47,173 nucleotides of DNA from Clostridiales bacterium (GTDB lineage: Bacteria; Bacillota; Clostridia; Oscillospirales; Oscillospiraceae), in assembly GCA_012719035.1 (NCBI GenBank), contig JAAYBD010000002.1:1-47173 (forward strand), read 5' to 3'. The notes beneath the pieces are model-generated. The model was not told where the DNA came from. It saw only the letters and a list, made by a program, of their open reading frames with translations, and searched no databases. The position numbers and the translations under genes were made by a program. This document shows, piece by piece, positions 32,638 to 40,805 of this stretch. Positions within the stretch are counted from its first letter, which is position 1; each line of letters begins with the position of its first letter.

Positions 32638-33216
32638 CTATTTGGGGATGTCCTCGCCGAGCCAATAGCGCTGGAGCGGGACATATGAAAGATATGCGAC
32701 AATAGACGTTATAAGGATTTCGGGTATCATGTATGAGGCGTTGTAGGACAATGACCAAATCAGCGGTGCCCAATTCAGCTCGTTGGGGAAAAGAACTTCC
32801 CAAATCAAAAGACCGCTTATGAAGTGGCAAAGGAAGCGGGCTAAGAAAGTAACTATGATTCCTAAAATTATTGCCTTGCGGCGATCCGCAAAAATATTGT
32901 TAAAACAGGCGGAAAATCCAAGAGCAGTATATGCCAGTATGTAGTCGAACACAATAATTCCTGCTGCGCTCAGTGCGGTGGGCGCATACTGTACATTTTT
33001 CATGCCTAAAACCATTTGCAGCACACTGTATACGAGAGCGGAAAGAATGCCCCATTTTGTTCCGTAGCGATGCGCTATAAGGACAAGAGGCAGCATACTG
33101 CAAACGGTTATTCCGCCTCCAAGTGCCCATGGACCTTTAAACTCAAAGAGCGAAAGGATTGTGCCGATTGCGATGAGCATTGCACTTTCTGCAATGCGCT
33201 TGGGTGTTGACTTCAT
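32638..33216 (-). CDS. thiT: ThiT-like thiamine transporter, ECF substrate-binding subunit
   Basis: The 192-residue membrane protein has six predicted helices and ThiT hallmarks: the N-terminal RIAESAMLIAIGTILSL helix, the GPWALGGGITVCSMLPLVLI segment (helix 2, the AxxxA-type face and ligand loop), VLQMVLGMKN, and a C-terminal Trp-rich region. ThiT captures thiamine and docks with a shared energising module (EcfA, EcfA', EcfT) that is encoded elsewhere. The TPP riboswitch in its leader strongly supports the assignment. The start at 33216 is preceded by GGAGGGA; the upstream ATG at 33231 overlaps that site. Confidence 0.9.
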   Translation of the reverse strand: MKSTPKRIAESAMLIAIGTILSLFEFKGPWALGGGITVCSMLPLVLIAHRYGTKWGILSALVYSVLQMVLGMKNVQYAPTALSAAGIIVFDYILAYTALGFSACFNNIFADRRKAIILGIIVTFLARFLCHFISGLLIWEVLFPNELNWAPLIWSLSYNASYMIPEILITSIVAYLSYVPLQRYWLGEDIPK

Positions 33217-33297
33217 GAAAATTCCCTCCAAAATTTTTTGTTCCTGTCCCTCCGGTCAGGAGATAGTGTGTTGTTTTTAGATAAAAAGCAACAAAAA

Positions 33298-33313
33298 ACC
33301 CGCGCTTGCGGGT
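33298..33313 (-). terminator. Expression-platform terminator of the TPP riboswitch
   Basis: ACCCGC-GCTT-GCGGGT followed on the minus strand by TTTTTTGTTG, between the aptamer and the thiT start. CCGCG upstream (near 33321-33325) can pair with the stem instead, a possible antiterminator. Confidence 0.8.
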
Positions 33314-33339
33314 ATAGCAACGCGGACTATCAAGGGAAT

Positions 33340-33440
33340 ATTCCATTGATTCCTACGCCGGCATTACCCGGATCAGGTTCGAGGGTCCCAAGCGAAACAG
33401 CTTGATCTCAGCCGACTTATGTCAGCACCCCTTATGATCT
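33340..33440 (-). ncRNA. TPP (thiamine pyrophosphate) riboswitch aptamer
   Basis: On the minus strand the conserved THI-box blocks occur in order: GGGGTGCTGACA, GGCTGAGATCAAG, GGGACCCTCGAACCTGATC and CGGGTAATGCCGGCGTAGGAA. These are the diagnostic P2/J3-2/P4-P5 sequences of the TPP aptamer. It lies about 130 bases upstream of the thiT start with a U-tailed hairpin between, so thiamine pyrophosphate should cause premature termination of thiT. Confidence 0.96.
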
Positions 33441-33628
33441 CATGTAGTGGCATTATAAGGTAAAAGGGGAGTTTTGTCAAGCTGTATTTGTCGAAAAACG
33501 CACTTATTCCACGGCGAAGACAGGTGCGCGGGTGTTTTCATTTACTTTCTTTTGTATGCGATGAGAATTATTTGAAGTGACTAATCTTACATCAGCTTGG
33601 AATAATAAAGAAAACGGAGGTGGAGATT
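33441..33628. other. Intergenic region between divergent thiT and YIEGIA genes
   Basis: No gene. It must hold the promoters of both units; no clear -35/-10 pair stands out. Confidence 0.4.
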
Positions 33629-34543
33629 CTGGTAACGATAAAAGAGCTAGGCATAAACGATATTTATGCCATATCTGCGGGTATTGTTATGGGAACCTTG
33701 GCAAGACTTATAACTTTAAAGGTCGATTTAAGGCAAATACCCTCATATCCAAGCGCATATTTCAATAATATTATTTTAGGTCTCATCGCATCTTCACTTG
33801 GTGCGATAGCGATACCGGCGATATTGACTAAGGATTTTACCGCCGTTACGTTCCTTGCTCTTGCTGCAACGCAGTTCCGGGAGGTCAGAACTGCTGAAAG
33901 AGAGAGCCTTGAGCAGCTTGAGCATACGGAATTTGTTCAAAGAGGGGAAGCCTATATCGATGGTATTTCAAAAACCTTTGAGTCAAGAAATTACATCTCT
34001 TTGGTTACCGCAGTATGTACCGTTCTTGTAATATATATAATAAACTGCCCCGATATATTGCTTAACATGATTTTTGGCGTTGGGGCGGGTCTTTTGGTAA
34101 TGTTTTTATGTTACCGCTTCACAAAGGGAAGAAATATAGGAGAAATATGCACAATCAATATAGGGCAGGTTGAAGTTAAGGGTTCGGAGCTATATGTAGA
34201 TGGTATATTTGTAACGAATCACCTCGGGACGGACGTGAGCCGAGAACTGTTTACAAGCGAAGGCTTAGCTCTTGTTTTGGAGGCGCCCGACACAATGAGC
34301 AGTGTGGTTCTGTTAAATTCAGGTCAAAGTCAGGCGATTTTGTTTGAAGCTGTCCGCGCGCTCGGTGTAAAGAGGTATAGGTTTATAGAAAGGAATCTTC
34401 TGACCGGCAAAGTTATTATAGCGTTTGTCCCTATCATAAACGACCCCGACAGAGCGGTGAAGGCTGCGTATAATACACCCGTCCTTGAAAACAGCCGAAA
34501 GATAAAACGAATCATGAAAACTTCATTCGGAGGGAAGGAATGA
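33629..34543 (+). CDS. YIEGIA family membrane protein
   Basis: The protein has four or five membrane helices in its first half and a soluble C-terminal domain. The name-giving motif is present as AYIDGISKTFESRNY, about residues 109-123, after a KVDLRQIPSYPSAYFNNIIL segment typical of the family. YIEGIA proteins are found almost only in endospore formers and are linked by phylogeny to sporulation; no biochemical role is established that I can cite. GGAGG at 33616-33620 overlaps the GTG at 33620, so that GTG is an unlikely start. The best-spaced codon is CTG at 33629, a rare start; ATT at 33626 is another option. It overlaps the next gene by four bases. Confidence 0.85.
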   Translation: MVTIKELGINDIYAISAGIVMGTLARLITLKVDLRQIPSYPSAYFNNIILGLIASSLGAIAIPAILTKDFTAVTFLALAATQFREVRTAERESLEQLEHTEFVQRGEAYIDGISKTFESRNYISLVTAVCTVLVIYIINCPDILLNMIFGVGAGLLVMFLCYRFTKGRNIGEICTINIGQVEVKGSELYVDGIFVTNHLGTDVSRELFTSEGLALVLEAPDTMSSVVLLNSGQSQAILFEAVRALGVKRYRFIERNLLTGKVIIAFVPIINDPDRAVKAAYNTPVLENSRKIKRIMKTSFGGKE

Positions 34544-34728
34544 GCAAAAATATAATAGTCTATATAACGGCGGATGAAAAAAGAGTTCTCAGCGGTGACC
34601 CCCTGACCTTGCTTGTAAAAGATGCTGAGGAACAGAAGGACTTGGCTCTTGAGCTGAGCAGGGCATTAAAGACAGGCACAGTGCAATTGAAAAACGGAGA
34701 TTACATTTTAATCGATGAGGATGGATAG
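34540..34728 (+). CDS. Capping subunit for YIEGIA (small partner protein)
   Basis: The 62-residue protein starts within the stop codon of the YIEGIA gene (ATGA overlap) with GGAGGGAAGG upstream. It reads IIVYITADEKRVLSGDPLTL then ELSRALKTGTVQLKNGDYIL, a small mixed alpha/beta protein. In databases this partner is named the 'capping complex subunit for YIEGIA', because it nearly always follows the YIEGIA gene. Close coupling implies a stoichiometric complex on the cytoplasmic face of the membrane. A strong terminator ends this two-gene unit. Confidence 0.8.
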   Translation: MSKNIIVYITADEKRVLSGDPLTLLVKDAEEQKDLALELSRALKTGTVQLKNGDYILIDEDG

Positions 34729-34753
34729 CCGGAAAAATCCCGGTAATTATAAA

Positions 34754-34786
34754 GCCACACTCTGCTTTTGAGAGTGTGGCATCTTT
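34754..34786. terminator. Bidirectional terminator
   Basis: GCCACACTCT (34754-34763) pairs with AGAGTGTGGC (34771-34780), then ATCTTTTTA; it lies between convergent genes. Confidence 0.9.
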
Positions 34787-35101
34787 TTATTGCATTTGAC
34801 CTTGGAAATTCTGCTGTTGCTGCTGAATGACTTCCTGCTTGCCTTTTTCCGTGTGTTCAGCTTCTTTTGGGCAAAGAATATAGAGAAGCTGCTGCAGTTC
34901 TCCTACGTGCTGCCTCTCCTCATCCGCAATATGATAGAGAATTTTTTTAACACGTTCATCATTTGTTGCCATAGCATGAGCTTCATATCCGATGATTGCT
35001 TCAAGCTCTCCCGCGATATCTACGCGAATAGCCTGAACCAATTCTTCGCTGGACATTTGCTTTGGTACATTGGCAATGAACGGATTTCCTAACAGTGCCA
35101 T
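34787..35101 (-). CDS. Ferritin-like (rubrerythrin-type) protein
   Basis: The start at 35101 follows AAGGAGG; the longer ORF is not supported. The 104-residue product has two helices with a di-iron-like pattern: DIAGELEAIIGYEAHAMATN (Glu...) and KKILYHIADEERQHVGELQQ (ExxH). This recalls the short encapsulated-ferritin/rubrerythrin-type proteins that assemble as dimers to complete a four-helix site. The C-terminus is Gln-rich (VIQQQQQNFQGQMQ). No encapsulin gene is adjacent. It could oxidise or store iron, or act in peroxide defence; a catalytic role is inferred from motif only. Confidence 0.75.
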   Translation of the reverse strand: MALLGNPFIANVPKQMSSEELVQAIRVDIAGELEAIIGYEAHAMATNDERVKKILYHIADEERQHVGELQQLLYILCPKEAEHTEKGKQEVIQQQQQNFQGQMQ

Positions 35102-35311
35102 AAAATACAGCCTCCTTAAATAGATATGATGTATTTTTTGCAATATAGAGGAAAATATACAAAAACTATGACGGGTAATCAGTATGAGCTGAAAAACAAA
35201 CGATCAAAAATCAGCATTTTGTTAATAAGAGCGGATTTTTTGCAGAATACTACAGATGTAAAAAGAATCGCTGCAATGATATTAAAGATTAAAGCAAGTG
35301 AGGAAAAATTA

Positions 35312-35524
35312 ATGAAAAACAGTGAGCAGAAGAAACCCAAAAGGGAAGATATCTATTATCAGTTTTATAATACAAAGTCGGTCCAATCAACTACCGATTT
35401 GACTGGACTTACCCCGTCACTGCCTTTATCCGAAGAAGATGCGGAATCATATGCGGATATATACGGGATGCCTATACCGGAAGATTTCCCGCATTACAAG
35501 GAAAATAAAAAAGAGAAGCACTGA
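35312..35524 (+). CDS. Small hydrophilic protein, 70 residues
   Basis: GTGAGGA lies before the ATG at 35312; the ORF's earlier start has no such signal. The product (KNSEQKKPKREDIYYQFYNT, then LTGLTPSLPLSEEDAESYAD, then MPIPEDFPHY) is charged, has no membrane segment, and contains several Tyr and Pro. I do not recognise a family. The pattern of a Lys-rich head and an acidic, Tyr/Pro-rich tail resembles small adaptor or spore proteins, but that is weak. It is followed by a strong terminator. Confidence 0.5.
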   Translation: MKNSEQKKPKREDIYYQFYNTKSVQSTTDLTGLTPSLPLSEEDAESYADIYGMPIPEDFPHYKENKKEKH

Positions 35525-35602
35525 TATTCTGAGCGAAATGCTTCATTAAGGCTTTCAGATTCCCATAAGGTTTTGATATTCGTACTTTCGTGGGAAGCTA
35601 AA

Positions 35603-35634
35603 AAAACACGCCGGAATTTTCCGGCGTGTTTTCA
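35603..35634. terminator. Rho-independent terminator
   Basis: AAAACACGCCGGAA (35603-35616) pairs with TTCCGGCGTGTTTT (35619-35632). Confidence 0.9.
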
Positions 35635-35767
35635 TTGCCGCCAATTGCTATGAGATATACTGCAAAAAGCAAACGGACAAAATAACGGCACCTGCTATTC
35701 TGTTGCCTAATAATTGAACTATTTATTGAAATAATATGTTCGGAGTAATTTTAAAGGAGTAAATCAA

Positions 35768-38359
35768 ATGACAAACAATATAGCACCCAGCATTGTATAT
35801 CCGATTGACAACGGATATGTTAATGATTTAAAACCTGCTATTCAAGGAACAGGGGAACCGGGAGCATCAATTAACGGCATGATAGACGCAACGCCGTTTT
35901 CGGCGCTTGTTTCGGAAAACGGTGTCTGGTACTACAAATCGGAAAATGAGCTGGCGAATCTGACAGAGCATACTGTGAGCTTTAGCCAAACAAGCCCTGA
36001 CGGACAGGTAAGCCCGCAGACACTCGTAAAATTCAGAATCGATACACAGATGCTATTCCCCCATGCCTTGGTTTACCCGAAAAGCGATCAGTTTATAAAC
36101 ACGAAATCTCCGACTATAAACGGAACAGGAAAGCCCGGCGCAACTATAGAGGCCAATCTATGCGGTTCCGTTTACAACACAGTAGTAGATCCCGAAGGCA
36201 ATTGGCAGATAAAAGCGGAAAATCTCCCCGAAGGATCGTCGTTTATGCATATCATTCAAAAGGATATGGGAAATATAAGCCCCGCGATTTGTGCCGGTTT
36301 TATGGTGGATACTGTTGCACCTTCCGAGCCGAGCTTGGATTTTCCCTATGACCAGGGCTGCATCAACAACCCTGTGCCTGTATTCTGCGGAAAAGGCGAG
36401 CCTAACGCCTCGATAGACGCGACTGTTGACGAGAAAAAATATGCGGCAAAAGTAAATTCTCAGGGTTTGTGGAGTTTTGAAATCAGTGAGCCCTTGGTTG
36501 ATGATACTCATATCGTATCGACACGCCAGATAGACATGGCGGGGAATATCAGTCCGGAAAGCATATGCGTTTTTACAATAAAAACTATACAGCCCGGACC
36601 TCCTGTTATATCGAATCCGGTGAGCGGATCGATAATTGCCGAGTCAGAGCCTGTAATATCAGGTCAGGGAGAAAATGACTGCGTGGTAATGACAAGGATT
36701 TATGACAAGATTTACAGTACTCCTGTGAATAGCGACGGTTCATGGAAGCTAAGCATAACTGATAAGCTTGCAGACGGAACTCACACCTTCAAAATATATC
36801 AGGTAGATGAGGCGGGGAATGTCAGCAATAATGTTGACTGGACAATCAAAGTAGATACGTCTGTTCCCGCACCTCCTGTGGTTATCTATCCGCAAAAAGG
36901 CGGATATGTCAATAAGACAGATTTCCAAATCAGAGGAACCGGAGAACCGGACGCTACAATTATCTGCTCAGTGGCGGGAGAGGAATATACAACGCGAGTC
37001 TCAAATGACGGCAGCTGGTCTGTAGATCTCTCGGGCAGCGATAATATCAGGTATAAAATAGACTATATAATAAGTGCAAAACAAATAGATTTGGCGGGCA
37101 ATTGCAGTAATACCATTAAAACTGAGTTTTGCGTCGATACAAATGCGCTGAAAGCACCCATAGTAAGCTTTCCTGAAAACGGTTCGAGCATAAATACTGT
37201 AAATCCCTTGATGACGGGGACGGGCAAAGCCGGAGCAACAATAAATCTGAGCGTAAACAGTAAGGACTATTCTACAAAAGTGCTTAACAACGGAACTTGG
37301 GCTGTCAATATAGAGGACGAACTCCAAATAGGTGAGAATACGATTAATATTACGCAGACTGACTGCGGAAATATAAGTCCCTCGGAAACCGTAAAATTCA
37401 ATGTAAAGCTAACGACGCCTACCTGTCCTGTTATTATTTCGCCTACAACAAACCAGAATATAAATACTCAAGACCTGTATATAATCGGCAAAGGAGAGGC
37501 TGGAGCAAAAATAAATATCAGGCTTGACGATGACTGCTATACGACTACAGTGAACGATTACGGCACATGGAAATACAGTGTTTCGGGCTTGCTCCAAGGC
37601 GCGCACAGTATATTGGTGAACCAAACCGATACGGCAGGCAATGAGAGCTTTTATGCCCACGTCAACTTTATTTCATCCCCGGAGCATCCGAATGTTGCCT
37701 ATGAAAACGGTCCGACATCATATCAGATTTTCTATAATCCCCCGGGACCGGAGCTTACAACAAAAACAATCGTCACGCTGAAAACAGGCAATCCCGTTAC
37801 AGTTAACGATATCTTTGGCAACGTATTTTCATTTATTGTTTCCACAAATGGTCTGTATGATTTCAATTATTCCGAGACAGGGGGAGGAAGAGGAGTCGTT
37901 ACAGCCGGTGTTTCATGGATAGACAATCAGCCTCCGGTAATACAGATAGATTCGTGCGGCAACTATTTCTCGTCCGAAAAAATCATCAGCTATCATAAAT
38001 ACGGCGGCTCGTGCATTAAAAATGCGCTTTTAAACAACGCTCCTTTTATGTCTGGAAAAAGGGACAATGAAGAAGGCGTCTATAAAATCGAAGTAACAGA
38101 TAAGGCGGGCAACTTCGCTTCGGATTGCTTTATTATTGACAAAACTCCGCCCGAGGTATTCGGCGTTGAAAATAATATGGTATACAATACAGACGTTACG
38201 ATAAATTATTCAGACGACTTATCGGGAGTAAAGAGCGCAATGCTGAACGGACGCAATGTCCTGTCCGGATGCATACTGACCGGGAATGGAGATTATACTC
38301 TGAAAGTAACTGATTATGCGGATAACGTGACTGAAAGAAGTTTTAAAATTTTGAAATAA
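35768..38359 (+). CDS. Seven-repeat Ig-like protein without a signal peptide
   Basis: The 863-residue protein consists of seven tandem bacterial Ig-like units of about 90 residues, starting near residues 5, 98, 185, 277, 368, 462 and 552. Each begins P.V..P..g..i....P.i.GtGepgA.I and ends ..q.D.aGN.S. The last 220 residues hold a different beta-rich region with QPPVIQID and KIEVTDKAGNF, like HYR/Ig-type end domains. Such repeats normally form cell-surface stalks or adhesins. The protein lacks a signal peptide (MTNNIAPSIVYPIDNGYVND), a sortase motif, SLH domains and a membrane anchor. It may be exported by an unusual route, stay inside (for instance in the spore), or have lost its leader. AAAGGAG precedes the ATG. 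Confidence 0.8.
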   Translation: MTNNIAPSIVYPIDNGYVNDLKPAIQGTGEPGASINGMIDATPFSALVSENGVWYYKSENELANLTEHTVSFSQTSPDGQVSPQTLVKFRIDTQMLFPHALVYPKSDQFINTKSPTINGTGKPGATIEANLCGSVYNTVVDPEGNWQIKAENLPEGSSFMHIIQKDMGNISPAICAGFMVDTVAPSEPSLDFPYDQGCINNPVPVFCGKGEPNASIDATVDEKKYAAKVNSQGLWSFEISEPLVDDTHIVSTRQIDMAGNISPESICVFTIKTIQPGPPVISNPVSGSIIAESEPVISGQGENDCVVMTRIYDKIYSTPVNSDGSWKLSITDKLADGTHTFKIYQVDEAGNVSNNVDWTIKVDTSVPAPPVVIYPQKGGYVNKTDFQIRGTGEPDATIICSVAGEEYTTRVSNDGSWSVDLSGSDNIRYKIDYIISAKQIDLAGNCSNTIKTEFCVDTNALKAPIVSFPENGSSINTVNPLMTGTGKAGATINLSVNSKDYSTKVLNNGTWAVNIEDELQIGENTINITQTDCGNISPSETVKFNVKLTTPTCPVIISPTTNQNINTQDLYIIGKGEAGAKINIRLDDDCYTTTVNDYGTWKYSVSGLLQGAHSILVNQTDTAGNESFYAHVNFISSPEHPNVAYENGPTSYQIFYNPPGPELTTKTIVTLKTGNPVTVNDIFGNVFSFIVSTNGLYDFNYSETGGGRGVVTAGVSWIDNQPPVIQIDSCGNYFSSEKIISYHKYGGSCIKNALLNNAPFMSGKRDNEEGVYKIEVTDKAGNFASDCFIIDKTPPEVFGVENNMVYNTDVTINYSDDLSGVKSAMLNGRNVLSGCILTGNGDYTLKVTDYADNVTERSFKILK

Positions 38360-38385
38360 ATTGTAATGGATATGACACATTTCAG

Positions 38386-38432
38386 AAACCTCCGGAGGCG
38401 CTTTTTAATATGCGCATTCCCGGGGGTTTTGT
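38386..38432 (+). terminator. Imperfect hairpin terminator
   Basis: AAACC.CCGG.GCGC pairs imperfectly with GCGC.CCGGG.GGTTT, ending TTTTG. Confidence 0.6.
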
Positions 38433-38518
38433 ATTTGCAGGGTTTTTCAGCCATATTGCGTTTTTTTACAAGAATACACAAAAAACGACAAATTTAGGTA
38501 GATATTTTCAAATGTTGT

Positions 38519-38526
38519 GGTATAAT
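38519..38526 (+). promoter_or_regulatory. Extended -10 promoter of the chemoreceptor gene
   Basis: TGGTATAAT (TG at 38518-38519, TATAAT at 38521-38526) has no good -35. It leaves a leader of about 160 bases before the ATG, with no riboswitch motif that I recognise. Confidence 0.45.
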
Positions 38527-38694
38527 GTCCCTAAAAGAATCCTTTAAACCCTGCTGTAATTTGTAAAATAAATCAAATGGGGTGTTGCTGAAATAATTTC
38601 TTTTTTCCAAAGCAGAGGAGCAAGTTAAAATATGTGTAGTTTCATCTCGAGCTTGTAGTTACCAAATTCAGAAACAATATTACGGAGGGAAAAG

Positions 38695-40683
38695 ATGAAA
38701 ACGATTAAGGGTAGGATAGCGCGACTTGTTATAATTGTTGGGGCAGTCGCAGTTTTGATTGTCGGAGGCACAACTATTGTTCTCAATTACTCAAGTACAA
38801 ACAATATGCTGAAGCAGTCCATGACAGAGACAGCTAAACTTGCGTCAGAAAGAGTCAGACAGGAACTAAGAAATTATGAGACCATTGCAATGGAAGTCGG
38901 AAGTATTGCAAGACTTTCAAATTCCGAAACCCCGCTTGAAGATAAAAAAGCGATAATCGATCAGCGCGTAAGTACGCACAAATTTGTCAGCGGAGATATT
39001 CTGGACGAAAAAGGCAGAAGTATTTTTGACGGTACAGACTATAGCGATACGGACAATTACAGGGTAGCAATGGAGGGGAAAACTCATATTTCGGAGCCCG
39101 TTCCCGATAAGAGTACGGGGAAAATGACAATCAGCGTTTCCGCACCTTTATGGAAAGGCGGCATTCCCGGAACCCAGATCGTGGGGGTAACTATGTTTAT
39201 GCCGTCCGAAACCTTTCTTAACGATATAATGTCCGAAATATCGATAAGCAACTGTTCGGCTGCCTATATGCTTGACAGTTCGGGCAATACGATAGCGGAT
39301 GTGGACTGTGAAAAGGTCAAGAAAGCGGAAAACATTGAGGTTCTTGCGGGTAACAGTGCCGAATATGCCGAGCTTGCCGCCCTACATAAAAAGATGATCA
39401 GCGGTGAATCCGGCTTTGGGACATATGAACAGGACGGTGTTAACAAACTTCTTGCATATGCTCCCGTTAGAGATACCAACGGCTGGAGCTTTGCTGTTGA
39501 CGCTCCGCTCAGCGATTTTATGCAGTCCACGATTAATTCTGTTTATATAACGCTTGCCTTGCTGCTTATATGCATAATTTTATGCATTACAGTGGGCATA
39601 TGGGTAGGCGGAAAAATTGGTTTGCCCATAACACTTTGCGCCGAGAGACTTGAAAAGCTTTCAATAGGAGATCTGCAATCGGATGTTCCCGTAATAAAAT
39701 CAAAGGATGAAACGGGGACATTATCTAACGCTACAGCAAGAATTGTAAACGCGTTAAAAGACGTAGTAAAAGATATTGTATATGTTCTTTCGGAACTGTC
39801 GGAGGGCAATCTGACAGCAAGCTCAACATTTGGGTACGCGGGGGACTTTATACCGATTCAGACTGCTACCGAAAAAATACTCATTTCGCTTAACAATGCT
39901 ATGGCGCAGATAAACGAATCGTCAAGTCAGGTAGCAAGCGGGGCAGGTCAGGTTTCGGATGCGGCACAGTCGCTTGCGCAGGGTGCCACAGAACAGGCAT
40001 CTTCAGTTGAGGAACTATCCGCGACTATCAATCAGACGTGCGGACAGGTTCAAGTGACGGCTCAGAATGCCCTTGAAGCAAGCCGCATCGCAAATGAGGC
40101 CGGAGAGGGAGTTGTTGAGAGCAACCAGCATATGAGGGATATGACGGAGGCAATGGATGAGATTGCCAATACATCCAGGGAAATCAGCAAAATTATTTCG
40201 ACTATTGAGGAAATCGCTTTCCAGACCAATATTCTTGCACTGAACGCCGCGGTGGAGGCTGCGCGCGCGGGTGAGGCGGGGAAAGGATTTGCGGTCGTTG
40301 CCGATGAGGTAAGAAATCTTGCGCAAAAATCCGCCGAAGCGGCAAAAAGCACGACCGTACTGATTGAAACTTCAATCGATGCTGTGGGGAAAGGTGCGAG
40401 AATTGCCGCACAAACAGCGGAATCTTTGAAGATGGTGGTTGAGAAAACCGATATTGTCAAGAGAAGAATATCTGAAATTGCGGAAGCATCAGAAAATCAG
40501 ACGGTGGGAATTGAACAAATCACTATAGGCATCGACCAAATTTCCTCTGTGATTCAGATTAACTCCGCAAGTGCAGAGGAGAGTGCCGCGGCTTCGGAGG
40601 AGCTTTTGGGACAGGCGCAAATGCTGAAATCTTTGGTAGAGCAGTTCAAGTTGAAAGAAAATGATGATGTGGTTTTTGCATAA
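38695..40683 (+). CDS. Methyl-accepting chemotaxis protein
   Basis: The 662-residue receptor has a first membrane helix (about residues 10-31), an external ligand domain of dCache type (about 32-280, with [16 protein letters not shown] and [18 protein letters not shown]), a second membrane helix (about 283-305), a HAMP linker (about 306-360) and a long cytoplasmic coiled coil. The hairpin tip carries the canonical [20 protein letters not shown] and [13 protein letters not shown] motifs to bind CheA/CheW. dCache sensors often detect amino acids or carboxylates; the ligand here is unknown. ACGGAGGG precedes the ATG. No other chemotaxis gene is adjacent. Confidence 0.95.
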   Translation: MKTIKGRIARLVIIVGAVAVLIVGGTTIVLNYSSTNNMLKQSMTETAKLASERVRQELRNYETIAMEVGSIARLSNSETPLEDKKAIIDQRVSTHKFVSGDILDEKGRSIFDGTDYSDTDNYRVAMEGKTHISEPVPDKSTGKMTISVSAPLWKGGIPGTQIVGVTMFMPSETFLNDIMSEISISNCSAAYMLDSSGNTIADVDCEKVKKAENIEVLAGNSAEYAELAALHKKMISGESGFGTYEQDGVNKLLAYAPVRDTNGWSFAVDAPLSDFMQSTINSVYITLALLLICIILCITVGIWVGGKIGLPITLCAERLEKLSIGDLQSDVPVIKSKDETGTLSNATARIVNALKDVVKDIVYVLSELSEGNLTASSTFGYAGDFIPIQTATEKILISLNNAMAQINESSSQVASGAGQVSDAAQSLAQGATEQASSVEELSATINQTCGQVQVTAQNALEASRIANEAGEGVVESNQHMRDMTEAMDEIANTSREISKIISTIEEIAFQTNILALNAAVEAARAGEAGKGFAVVADEVRNLAQKSAEAAKSTTVLIETSIDAVGKGARIAAQTAESLKMVVEKTDIVKRRISEIAEASENQTVGIEQITIGIDQISSVIQINSASAEESAAASEELLGQAQMLKSLVEQFKLKENDDVVFA

Positions 40684-40713
40684 TACATAATTAACTGCCC
40701 TTAGGCGGAGAAC

Positions 40714-40746
40714 AAAGGCATGGTAGTAAGATGACCGTGCCTTTTT
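40714..40746 (+). terminator. Terminator of the chemoreceptor gene
   Basis: AAAGGCATGGT (40714-40724) pairs with ACCGTGCCTTT (40734-40744, one G-U), followed by TT. Confidence 0.8.
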
Positions 40747-40752
40747 CATGTA

Positions 40753-40791
40753 TGCGGTAAACCCGTTCCATTACGAAACGGGTTTGCCGCA
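40753..40791 (-). terminator. Terminator of the amt gene
   Basis: TGCGGTAAACCCGTT (40753-40767) pairs with AACGGGTTTGCCGCA (40777-40791, one G-U). It lies 15 bases beyond the amt stop codon. Confidence 0.75.
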
Positions 40792-40805
40792 TAAATTCAT
40801 GTTGT

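Noticed and set aside
33577-33768. 63-codon ORF at the start of the YIEGIA gene
   Set aside because: Other-frame shadow; Cys/Gly/Lys-rich without a ribosome binding site.
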